The position numbers were made by a program, and so were the translations under genes. 5,623 bases of DNA. It comes from CAYYJM01 sp964471755 (GTDB lineage: Bacteria; Planctomycetota; Planctomycetia; Gemmatales; Gemmataceae). Under the pieces are notes generated by a model. The model searched no databases, had not been told where the DNA came from, and worked only from the letters and a program-made list of their open reading frames with translations. Below are positions 1-5,622 of the stretch, piece after piece (the first letter of the stretch is position 1; each line of letters starts with the position of its first letter). The stretch covers positions 1-5,623 of the forward strand of contig CAYYJM010000351.1 of NCBI GenBank assembly GCA_964471755.1. Direction: 5' to 3'.

Positions 1-1
1 G

Positions 2-352
2 GACGAGCGCAGCATCGCCGGGCTGGTTCGCGCACTGGACGACGACGATTTTGAAGCCCGCGAACGGGCGGAACAGCGCTTGAAGGATTTCAACTCGGCG
101 GCGCGAGCGGCGCTGGAGGTAGCGGTGAAGGCCGACGTGTCCCGAGAGGCGCACAACCGAGTGCGGCGACTGCTTGACGCGCTGGACGACAAGGCCGACC
201 CGGGCCGCCTGCGCGTTGGGCGTGGCATCGAGGTGCTGGAGTACGTCGCCACGCCGTCGGCACTGGCCCTGCTCAAATCCCTGGCTGAAGGCGCACCCGG
301 AGCCACCGCCACCGAGGAGGCCCGCGCCGCCCTGCGCCGCCTGGACCGCTGA
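2..352 (+). CDS. C-terminal part of a HEAT-like repeat protein (probably WD40/HEAT type), 5' end outside the window
   Basis: The reading frame is open from the window edge to a TGA at 350-352, giving 116 visible residues; the true start lies to the left. The fragment is rich in Ala, Arg, Leu, Asp and Glu and reads as alternating helices: SIAGLVRALDDDDFEARERA, then AARAALEVAVKADVSREAHN, then IEVLEYVATPSALALLKSLA. The phrase 'region D-D-F-ARE-A, V-LL, VLE-hh-T-ALALLKSLA-GAPGA, EEA-AAL-RL' is what I recall at the C-terminal end of many Gemmataceae proteins with N-terminal WD40 repeats, where a short HEAT-like unit closes the chain. No WD40 blade is visible here, so the full architecture is inferred. 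Such proteins are thought to be scaffolds; no catalytic residue is visible. A TTG at 80 could be called as a start, but the same frame continues upstream with the same protein character, so it is internal. Before the downstream transposon insertion the next start codon would have been only 44 nt away, which allows co-transcription. Confidence 0.75.
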   Translation, partial: DERSIAGLVRALDDDDFEARERAEQRLKDFNSAARAALEVAVKADVSREAHNRVRRLLDALDDKADPGRLRVGRGIEVLEYVATPSALALLKSLAEGAPGATATEEARAALRRLDR

Positions 353-373
353 CGGTGAGAGAGATGAACTGTC

Positions 374-391
374 TTCCCTTTGTCAAGGGGA
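374..391 (+). promoter_or_regulatory. Small hairpin enclosing the ancestral Shine-Dalgarno site
   Basis: Bases 374-380 (TTCCCTT) can pair with 385-391 (AAGGGGA) across a TGTC loop. This gives five consecutive Watson-Crick pairs, one T-G wobble and one closing T-A pair. The 3' arm is the AAGGGG Shine-Dalgarno site of the beta-helix gene before the element inserted. In that ancestral mRNA the hairpin could have hidden the ribosome binding site and dampened or gated translation. The stem is short, so chance formation is possible. Confidence 0.35.
385..390 (+). promoter_or_regulatory. Orphaned Shine-Dalgarno site (AAGGGG) of the beta-helix gene
   Basis: AAGGGG is followed by ACCATCAT and then the left end of the inserted element. 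If 399-604 (the element plus the second target copy) is removed, the sequence reads AAGGGG-ACCATC-ATG-AGC: a strong ribosome binding site with a six-base spacer before the start codon now at 603. In the present sequence the site is more than 200 bases from that start codon, too far to serve it directly. The reconstruction follows from the exact 9-bp target duplication; the loss of function is inferred. Confidence 0.7.
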
Positions 392-398
392 CCATCAT
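390..398 (+). repeat. Target site duplication, left copy (GACCATCAT)
   Basis: This 9-bp direct repeat abuts the left terminal inverted repeat and is identical to 596-604, which abuts the right one. The match stops on both sides (G before the left copy, A before the right; T after the left copy, G after the right). A duplication of exactly this kind is the mark of cut-and-paste or replicative DDE transposition. Its identity suggests a recent insertion. Confidence 0.9.
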
Positions 399-417
399 TT
401 GGAGTTCACCCAGTGTT
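399..417 (+). repeat. Left terminal inverted repeat of the element
   Basis: The sequence TTGGAGTTCACCCAGTGTT matches 577-595 exactly in inverted orientation. Beyond base 417 the two arms diverge apart from scattered matches, so the perfect repeat is 19 bp. Confidence 0.92.
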
Positions 418-418
418 G

Positions 419-559
419 TCAGGGGCTCGAAAGCAAGGGAAAAGGATTCGCCTGTTTGGCAGAGAGTTCCGGCGTATGCCCGCTCAGCCACTGCGCGCAC
501 ACCCGTTCATGGTCGGACCAACCGAGATCGCCGTGTTTCTTCGAGAATCGTAGACTCAT
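419..559 (-). CDS. Possible 46-residue peptide or transposase remnant inside the element
   Basis: On the minus strand an ATG at 557-559 opens a frame that runs to a TGA at 419-421, filling nearly all the space between the two inverted repeats. The peptide begins MSLRFSKKHGDLGWSDHE, continues through RVCAQWLSGHTPELSAK and ends in LLSSP. An in-frame TAG lies 18 bases upstream of the ATG, so this is the whole frame. An AAAGG lies ten bases before the ATG, a loose ribosome binding site. I do not recognise the sequence. It may be a fragment of the parent transposase, a small peptide, or chance in GC-rich DNA. Its fit between the repeats is the only reason to list it. Confidence 0.2.
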   Translation of the reverse strand: MSLRFSKKHGDLGWSDHERVCAQWLSGHTPELSAKQANPFPLLSSP

Positions 560-576
560 GCGAATCAGGCCTTTCT

Positions 577-595
577 AACACTGGGTGAACTCCAA
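577..595 (-). repeat. Right terminal inverted repeat of the element
   Basis: The + strand reads AACACTGGGTGAACTCCAA, the exact reverse complement of 399-417. It contains an in-frame GTG at 585 that a gene finder may take as the start of the next gene. It ends seven bases before the true ATG, so pairing of the two arms in a transcript would bring a 19-bp stem next to the start codon. Confidence 0.92.
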
Positions 596-604
596 GACCA
601 TCAT
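596..604 (+). repeat. Target site duplication, right copy (GACCATCAT), overlapping the start codon
   Basis: Identical to 390-398. Its last two bases supply the A and T of the ATG at 603-605, so the insertion kept the start codon intact while removing the ribosome binding site upstream of it. The matching ATG position in the left copy now reads ATT. Confidence 0.9.
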
Positions 605-3239
605 GAGCCTGTGGGATTTCTTCTGGCGTGGTGACAAGAAGCCGGCTTGCCGGTTCAACCGCCTGCTCGAACTCGAACGCCTGGAAGATCGTGTCGTGCC
701 TGACGGCGCTGCCATCGCCGTCACCGACGCCTCGGACGACCGGAACCCCGATCTGACGCCGGTGCAAGGCACATTCCGCTGGGCGATCGACGAGGCTGCC
801 AGAAGGGCCGGTCCCGACACCATCACTTTCACCATCGCCAACACCCCGCAGACGATCTCCCTCAAGAAGTCAGGCCTGACGATCGACACTCCGATCATCA
901 TCGATGCCACCCCGCCGTTCGGCCGTCCCAACCAACTCATCACCCTCACCCGGGAGATTGGCGGCGCGGACGGTGTGCAGGACGGCGTTTCGGCGCTGAC
1001 CTTCACCGCCGGGGCGAACGGCAGCAAGGTGATCGGACTGACTATCTTCAAATTCAGGGCTTCCGTCCAGGGCCGGGCTAGTGGTGACGGCATCGTGCTC
1101 AACAACGTCGCCAACATGGAGATCAACAAGGTTAACCTCTACCAGAACCTCAACGGTATCCGCATTACCGGTGCCAACGCGACCAACAACTCGATCCTCG
1201 GCAGTCGGCTCGGCAACCACGAAGGTGGGGATCTCCGAAATGAAAACGCTGGCGTGCTGATCGAGGCCGGGGCACACCACAACCACATCGGCGGTCAGGG
1301 GACCGGCCTGATCAACACCATCTCCGGCAACAACGAGGCTGGTGTCCTCATCGCGGACGCCTACAACAACGACCTCAACGGCAACTACATCGGCATGGCC
1401 GCCGACGGTGTCACTGCCGCGACCAACAAGCAGAAGATCGGCGTCTGGCTCAAGGGCACCTCGCACGACAATGTCATCGGTGGCCTTGCTCCGGTCGAGA
1501 ACGACCGGATCAAAACCCCGACCAACGTCATCTCCGGCAACAGCAAGGAAGGCGTTCTCATCCAAACGATCGGGGCGAACAACCTCGTCCAGGGCAACTT
1601 CATCGGCACCGACAAGGACGGCGACCGCGCCCTCGGCAACGGCACCTACGGCGTCTTCGTCACGGTCCAAGCCAACTTCACCTGGATCGGCGGGGCGCAA
1701 CGCGGCCGAGGCAACGTCATCGCCGCCAACGGAACTGACCCCAACGCTGGTTCGGGCATCAGCATGTGGGCTTCCAACGGCACCATCCAGTACAACCTGA
1801 TCGGTTACGGCAACAAAGGAGCCATCCTCGGCAACGCTGGACACGGCATCGAATTCGGAAACCTGGCGGATAAGAACGAATACAGCGACAACATCATCCG
1901 GCACAACGGTCGGACGGGCGTGCGAGATCCTGTCCCGCGGAACCTCGACAAGGGCCGCAACCGGATCGAGATGAACGGCGGGATGGGGCGTGACGTCGGT
2001 CCCGAAGGCGTTACCCTGGCCGGCATGCCCGTCCTCAACTCGGCGACCTGGGACAACGGCTTGCTGACCGTCACGGGCACCCTCAACAGCACGCCGAACA
2101 CCAACTTCGAGATCGCCTTCTACGGCAACGTCAACCCCGACCCGTCCGGCTACGGCGAGGGCGAGGAGTACATCGGCACCATTACGGTGGTCACCGACGG
2201 GTTCGGCTACGCCGACTTCAGCGGCGAACTCTCCAACCCCTACGGGCTGTACGTGACCGCGACGGCGACCGATCTCGAGCATAGCGACAGCGGCACGTCC
2301 GAGTTCTCCCTGAACGTCCCCATCGTGTCGCAGGAAATCATCGTCGCGCCGATCAGCGACCAGTACTACTACGAAGGGGACGACGTCTCACTGCAGGTCA
2401 GCGCCAGCGTCCCATACGGTCCGCCGCCCGAGTTCTACTACAGCGCCGACAACCTGCCCAGCGGCCTGAGTATCGATCCCCACACCGGCTTCATCACCGG
2501 CACCATCGACTATGGCTGGACCGGTTCCTTCACGACCAGCATCGACGTCTCGGCCCAGAACGGCACGGCCATGGGCTCCGGGGAGGTTCACTGGGTGATC
2601 TCTCAGGTGGACATCCTCGTCGCCCCGGTCGCCAACCAGAGCTATTACGAGGGCGACGCGATCTCGCCGATCCAGGTCAGCGCCAGCGTCTCGCACGGCG
2701 ACCCACTGCCGTATTACTTCAGCGCCGACAACCTGCCGACCGGTTTGAGCATCGATCCGTACACTGGCCTCATCACCGGCACCATCACTTCCGGCGCGGC
2801 TGGCCTGTGGACGACGACCATCACCGTCACGGCTCAGAACGGCAGCATGGCGATGGGCTCGGTCACCTTCGACTGGGTCGTTGACGCTCTCGCCAGCGTC
2901 GATGCGTTCGTCTGGGACGACGCCAACGCCGATGGCCTGATCGACCCCGGCGAGAGCGGACTGGCCGGCATCGCGGTGACGCTCGTCTCCCTCTCGGGCG
3001 GCCCGACCTACACGGCCTTCACGGACGCTTCCGGTCACGTCACCCTGGCGGACATCCTCCCCGGTGAGTACGTTCTGCAGGTCGATCTGCCGGCGGGCCA
3101 TGCCTTCACCCAGAAGGACCAGGGGTACGACGACAGCTTCGACAGCGATGTCGATCCGTTGACGGGGGAGACCGACCCGTTCGTGCTGCTGGCCGGCGAG
3201 TTCAACTCGCTCCTGGCTGCCGGTCTGCTGTCGTTGTGA
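603..3239 (+). CDS. Large surface-type protein: parallel beta-helix repeats, two putative Ig domains, SdrD B-like C-terminal domain
   Basis: The product is 878 residues from the ATG at 603. Residues 24-33 read LERLEDRVVP, a motif common near the N-terminus of large planctomycete surface or exported proteins; no classical hydrophobic signal peptide is visible. Residues about 45-475 form right-handed beta-helix repeats of the NosD/pectin-lyase-like type, with longer units marked by IGG at about 229, 292 and 362 and phrases such as NVISGNSKEGVLI and GNFIGTDKDGDRALGN. A beta-sandwich region follows (about 478-570), with LNSTPNT, PSGYGEG near 514 and TATATD. Two putative Ig (He_PIG-like) domains at about 577-668 and 669-760 carry GLSIDPHTGFITGT (from 621) and GLSIDPYTGLITGT (from 714). 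An SdrD B-like domain closes the protein (VWDDANADG from 770, DSDVDPLTGETDP from 847), with Asp-rich probable Ca2+ sites. The role is likely adhesion or cell-surface structure; no enzyme activity can be assigned. The ATG is preferred to a GTG at 585, which lies inside the inserted element. Neither has a Shine-Dalgarno site now, so expression may be low. Confidence 0.85.
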   Translation: MSLWDFFWRGDKKPACRFNRLLELERLEDRVVPDGAAIAVTDASDDRNPDLTPVQGTFRWAIDEAARRAGPDTITFTIANTPQTISLKKSGLTIDTPIIIDATPPFGRPNQLITLTREIGGADGVQDGVSALTFTAGANGSKVIGLTIFKFRASVQGRASGDGIVLNNVANMEINKVNLYQNLNGIRITGANATNNSILGSRLGNHEGGDLRNENAGVLIEAGAHHNHIGGQGTGLINTISGNNEAGVLIADAYNNDLNGNYIGMAADGVTAATNKQKIGVWLKGTSHDNVIGGLAPVENDRIKTPTNVISGNSKEGVLIQTIGANNLVQGNFIGTDKDGDRALGNGTYGVFVTVQANFTWIGGAQRGRGNVIAANGTDPNAGSGISMWASNGTIQYNLIGYGNKGAILGNAGHGIEFGNLADKNEYSDNIIRHNGRTGVRDPVPRNLDKGRNRIEMNGGMGRDVGPEGVTLAGMPVLNSATWDNGLLTVTGTLNSTPNTNFEIAFYGNVNPDPSGYGEGEEYIGTITVVTDGFGYADFSGELSNPYGLYVTATATDLEHSDSGTSEFSLNVPIVSQEIIVAPISDQYYYEGDDVSLQVSASVPYGPPPEFYYSADNLPSGLSIDPHTGFITGTIDYGWTGSFTTSIDVSAQNGTAMGSGEVHWVISQVDILVAPVANQSYYEGDAISPIQVSASVSHGDPLPYYFSADNLPTGLSIDPYTGLITGTITSGAAGLWTTTITVTAQNGSMAMGSVTFDWVVDALASVDAFVWDDANADGLIDPGESGLAGIAVTLVSLSGGPTYTAFTDASGHVTLADILPGEYVLQVDLPAGHAFTQKDQGYDDSFDSDVDPLTGETDPFVLLAGEFNSLLAAGLLSL

Positions 3240-3299
3240 TACTACCGGCGGCCCCCTTGCCATCCACAAGACCGGTGAGGTCGCCCCACGACGATGCGC
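3240..3299. other. Convergent intergenic gap
   Basis: Sixty bases separate the ends of the beta-helix gene and the VirD4-like gene, which point at each other. ACCGG at 3244-3248 can pair with CCGGT at 3272-3276, but the loop is 23 bases and no T run follows on either strand. I see no convincing intrinsic terminator. Confidence 0.5.
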
Positions 3300-4607
3300 T
3301 CAACCCGCCCGGCGTGCGGGGCCGCGCACCTCCGCCGTCACATACATCGGGTTGTCGTCGTACTGACCCTGGAACAGGGCGTCGGCCAGGTAGTCGGCCC
3401 GGCGGCAGGCGATCTCCTTGCGGCCGTGAACGCGCACCACCTGACGCTCCGGCGGTACGGTCAGAAGCGACTCCGGGCCGTGTTCCAGGAAGTCGCCCCA
3501 CTGCGTCGCCATGTGCCGATTGCGGATGCCGAACGTCTGCAGCACGTCGCAGTTGTTCAGGATCGTCTCCCACGACGTCGGATAGCACGTCTTCAGCTGC
3601 GACAGATCCTGCCAGAACGTCCAGCACTGCGCCCCGTAGCCGGCACAGAGGGTGATGACCGTCTCCAGGTAAGGAAAATTCTCCAGCTGGGCGCACTCGT
3701 CCAGGAGCAGCAGCGTGCGGTGCCGTGGCAGGCGCGTCCGGCTCGTCAGGGCCTTCAGGAGCGTGCCGACCCACATCTTGAGCAGGCTCTTGTGGCTCTT
3801 GAGCTTGTCCGGCGGCAGGATCAGGTAGATCGACAGCGGCGCACCGCTGACCACGTCGGCGAGGTCGAACGACGAGCTGGCCAGCACGCCGGCCATGCGC
3901 GGACTGAGGAACGTCTTGATGTACGCCTGGGCCGAGGACAGGATGCCGGAACGCGTGATGTCCGTCGTCGCCAGGAAGGCGGCGATCTCGTCGTAGGCCA
4001 TGCGGTTCATCGTCTTGCCGACCGTGTCGAGGACCACGGCCAGATTGTAGACGACGTCGTCGCCCATGAGCAGACGGCGGACCTGATCGAGGTTGCGCTC
4101 CTCGCCGACCGGGCGCGAGGCGACGTGGGTGATCAGGGCGCTGTGCAGAGCGCAGGCCTGGTTGTCCCAGAAGGGTTCCTTGGTGCCGCGATTGCCCTGG
4201 GCGAGCCACTCGGCCAGGGTCTGGGCGTCCGTCTCCAGGTCGGCGTTGGCCAGGCTGAAGATGTCGAACGGGTTGAGCGTGTCGGAATCTGGTCCGATCA
4301 CCTGGCACGGATCGATGCGGACGACGCGCTGGCCCACCTCGCGCCGTCGCCGTGCGGTGATGCGGTAGAGTTCGCCCTTGGGATCGAAGACGACCACGGG
4401 GCCGGCGTAGTTCAGCAGGTTCGGGATCAGGACGCCTCGACCCTTGCCGGAGCGAGTCGGTGCGACGGTCAGCAGATGGCCCTCGCCCTGGAACCAGACC
4501 GGCTCCTCGTGCGGGGTGGGGCGCGGGTGCCGGCCGGTGAAGCCGTAGGACTGGCTCTCCGGGGTCTGCCAGCCGAGCAGGAGCGAGTGCGGCGCGGGGG
4601 AGATCAT
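3300..4607 (-). CDS. VirD4/TraG-like type IV coupling ATPase, short form without membrane segments
   Basis: The 435-residue product belongs to the VirD4/TraG family, hexameric ATPases that deliver DNA or protein substrates to type IV secretion channels. The Walker A loop is APTRSGKG at residues 49-56, followed by IPNLL and FDPKGE (74-79). LNPFD lies at 111-115. The Walker B strand LLLLDE is at 299-304, followed by CAQLENF. The typical C-terminal stretch FWQDLSQL at 331-338 leads to ILNNCDVLQTFGIRN. The catalytic core therefore looks complete. Classical VirD4/TraG proteins are clearly longer and begin with transmembrane helices; none is visible here, and the P-loop lies only about 50 residues from the start, so this is a soluble form. 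The ATG at 4605-4607 is preceded by GAGG nine bases away (4617-4620). No relaxase, mating-pair gene or origin of transfer is visible nearby. It may be a remnant of an integrated element or a standalone ATPase with another role. Which substrate it handles cannot be told. Confidence 0.85.
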   Translation of the reverse strand: MISPAPHSLLLGWQTPESQSYGFTGRHPRPTPHEEPVWFQGEGHLLTVAPTRSGKGRGVLIPNLLNYAGPVVVFDPKGELYRITARRRREVGQRVVRIDPCQVIGPDSDTLNPFDIFSLANADLETDAQTLAEWLAQGNRGTKEPFWDNQACALHSALITHVASRPVGEERNLDQVRRLLMGDDVVYNLAVVLDTVGKTMNRMAYDEIAAFLATTDITRSGILSSAQAYIKTFLSPRMAGVLASSSFDLADVVSGAPLSIYLILPPDKLKSHKSLLKMWVGTLLKALTSRTRLPRHRTLLLLDECAQLENFPYLETVITLCAGYGAQCWTFWQDLSQLKTCYPTSWETILNNCDVLQTFGIRNRHMATQWGDFLEHGPESLLTVPPERQVVRVHGRKEIACRRADYLADALFQGQYDDNPMYVTAEVRGPARRAG

Positions 4608-4616
4608 GGGGCGTTA

Positions 4617-4620
4617 CCTC
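4617..4620 (-). promoter_or_regulatory. Ribosome binding site of the VirD4-like gene
   Basis: The minus strand reads GAGGTAACGCCCCATG. GAGG lies nine bases before the ATG, slightly long but acceptable, and supports the short form of the protein. The presence of a fitting site argues against the gene being merely the truncated inner part of a longer VirD4. Confidence 0.5.
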
Positions 4621-4649
4621 GAGAGGGATCCAGCGGGTCGTCTCTGCAA

Positions 4650-4677
4650 GAAGAACGCGGACGGCCCCGCTTTTTTC
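4650..4677. terminator. Possible intrinsic terminator between nfo and the VirD4-like gene
   Basis: GCGG (4657-4660) pairs with CCGC (4667-4670) around an ACGGCC loop. The stem can be extended beyond one C-T mismatch by GAAGAA against the T run TTTTTTC (4671-4677). On the + strand it is followed by six T residues. On the minus strand, where nfo is transcribed, it is followed by GTTCTTCTT, which is only moderately T-rich. It could end nfo transcription or stop antisense transcripts. The GC core is only four pairs, so the call is tentative. Confidence 0.4.
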
Positions 4678-4696
4678 TCTCGAACCGGCCCGCCCC

Positions 4697-5557
4697 TCAT
4701 GGCTCGGTCACGAACCCGCGCAGGAGGGCCAGGTTGACGCTGTCCATGTCCTTCACGTCGCCGTCCTCCTTCGGCGTCTCCAGGATCATGGGACGGTCGG
4801 CAAAGCGCTCGTCGGTGACGAGCCAGCGAAAGGTGTCCAGGCCGATCTTGCCCTGGCCCAGGCCGGCGTGCCGATCGACCCGGCTGCCGCGTTCCTTGAC
4901 GCTGTCGTTGACATGAAACAGGCGGAGCCGATCCAGGCCGACGACGCGGTCGAACTCGGCGAAGGTCGCGTCATACTCAGCGCGTGTCGCCAGGCCGTAG
5001 CCGGCGGCGAAGACGTGGCAGGTGTCGAGGCAGACACCGAGGCGGCGCGGCTGCTGCACTGTCTGGAGAATGGCGGCCAGCTGCTCGAAGCGATGGCCGA
5101 GGGTCGTGCCCTGCCCCGCCGTCGTCTCCAGGAGTACGCGCACCCGGAAGCCGGCACAGCGCGCGTGGGCCGAATCGAGGGCGGCGGCCACGCGGGCCAG
5201 TCCGGCTTCCGGCGTGTCGGTCACGGCCGCTCCGGGGTGCATGACGAGATAGGCCAGGCCGAGCCGCTCGGCACGCTGCATCTCCTCGACGAAGGCGTCA
5301 AGCGATTTCTGGTACAGGGCCGGGTCCGGCGAGGCGAGGTTGATCAGGTAGGAATCGTGGGCGGTGAGATACTTGAGCCGGAGACGTCGGGCTTCCTTCT
5401 TGAAGCGTGCGACCTCCTCGTCGTCGAGGGGTTTGCCCTGCCACTGGTTGGCGTTCTTGGTGAAGAGCTGCACGGTCTGGCAGCCGAGCGACTCGGCTTG
5501 CAGCAGGGCCTTGTGCTGGCCCCCGGCGATCGACAGATGTGCGCCGAACAGCGGCAT
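4697..5557 (-). CDS. nfo: Endonuclease IV (AP endonuclease, Nfo)
   Basis: The 286-residue product is nearly the same length as E. coli Nfo (285). It is a metal-dependent TIM-barrel enzyme of base excision repair that cuts the DNA backbone 5' to abasic sites and removes blocked 3' ends. All nine metal ligands can be located by comparison with the E. coli enzyme: H67 (in AHDSYLINLA), H107 (MHPG), E144 (LLETTAGQGT), D178 and H181 (GVCLDTCHVFAAGY), H215 (FHVND), D228 and H230 (GSRVDRH) and E260 (ILETP). The N-terminal GAHLSIAGG and NANQW motifs are also present. A TTG 18 codons upstream (5609-5611) would lengthen the protein. The ATG at 5555-5557 is preferred because AAGGAG lies five bases before it and MPLFGAHLSIAGG is the usual N-terminus. 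The gene is intact and probably active. Its VirD4-like neighbour is on the same strand, 89 bp downstream, behind a possible terminator. Confidence 0.96.
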   Translation of the reverse strand: MPLFGAHLSIAGGQHKALLQAESLGCQTVQLFTKNANQWQGKPLDDEEVARFKKEARRLRLKYLTAHDSYLINLASPDPALYQKSLDAFVEEMQRAERLGLAYLVMHPGAAVTDTPEAGLARVAAALDSAHARCAGFRVRVLLETTAGQGTTLGHRFEQLAAILQTVQQPRRLGVCLDTCHVFAAGYGLATRAEYDATFAEFDRVVGLDRLRLFHVNDSVKERGSRVDRHAGLGQGKIGLDTFRWLVTDERFADRPMILETPKEDGDVKDMDSVNLALLRGFVTEP

Positions 5558-5562
5558 GCGGA

Positions 5563-5568
5563 CTCCTT
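5563..5568 (-). promoter_or_regulatory. nfo: Ribosome binding site of nfo
   Basis: The minus strand reads AAGGAGTCCGCATG: a near-perfect Shine-Dalgarno site five bases before the ATG. It decides the start in favour of 5557 over the upstream TTG. Confidence 0.85.
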
Positions 5569-5604
5569 CCCGGGTTCGAGGGTCTGTTCTGACTTTTTTG
5601 GACT

Positions 5605-5622
5605 GCGGCAATTCTTTGCCGC
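5605..5622. repeat. Perfect 7-bp hairpin upstream of nfo
   Basis: GCGGCAA (5605-5611) and TTGCCGC (5616-5622) are exact inverted repeats around a four-base TTCT loop. On the minus strand the hairpin is followed by AGTCCAAAAAAGTC, not by a T run, so it is not an intrinsic terminator for a gene entering from the right. It could belong to the nfo leader, be an operator-like palindrome, or be the stem of a terminator reading rightward past the window edge. Confidence 0.5.

Larger units (their letters stand above)
399..595. mobile_element. 197-bp MITE-like non-autonomous transposable element with 19-bp perfect inverted repeats and 9-bp target duplication
   Basis: The ends are TTGGAGTTCACCCAGTGTT at 399-417 and its exact reverse complement at 577-595, with no mismatch. 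Both ends are bordered directly by GACCATCAT. At 197 bp the element cannot encode a transposase, so it must have been moved in trans by a related full-length element. Subterminal inverted pairs are also visible: CTCGAA at 426-431 with TTCGAG at 540-545, and GATTCGC at 445-451 with GCGAATC at 560-566. These could be remnants of transposase binding sites. A 9-bp duplication is known for several DDE families, including IS1, IS4-type (IS10, IS50), IS903-type and some IS256 members; I do not recognise these termini and do not assign a family. The element sits between the ribosome binding site and start codon of the next gene. The only open frame of note inside it is a 46-codon one on the minus strand. 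Confidence 0.9.

Noticed and set aside
174..588. Frames of 134 and 77 codons crossing from the first gene or its 3' flank into the element
   Set aside because: They cross the transposon boundary, use odd composition (rich in Arg, Cys and Pro) and match nothing. The 134-codon frame overlaps the HEAT-like gene out of frame.
1284..1700. Possible DNA tandem or CRISPR-like repeat in the beta-helix region
   Set aside because: The repetition is at protein level, with units of about 63 and 70 codons that differ in DNA sequence. There are no identical short repeats with unique spacers.
870..2282. 470-codon open frame on the minus strand inside the beta-helix gene
   Set aside because: It is rich in Val, Asp and Ala with repeated VAVxGD-like wording, which simply mirrors the beta-helix repeats on the + strand. 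No domain is recognised.
3202..4308. 368-codon frame on the minus strand overlapping the VirD4-like gene
   Set aside because: It is an out-of-frame shadow. The Walker A, Walker B and C-terminal motifs all lie in the 435-residue frame.
3294..4916. 540-codon open frame on the + strand opposite the VirD4-like gene and the end of nfo
   Set aside because: It runs antisense to two well-supported genes. Its sequence is the Arg-, Ala-, Val- and Gln-rich pattern expected when high-GC coding DNA is read on the other strand, and it shows no recognisable motif.
5558..5611. TTG start extending Nfo by 18 residues
   Set aside because: The extension MPQSKKVRTDPRTREGVR is not part of the usual Nfo N-terminus, and it would place the strong AAGGAG site inside the gene.
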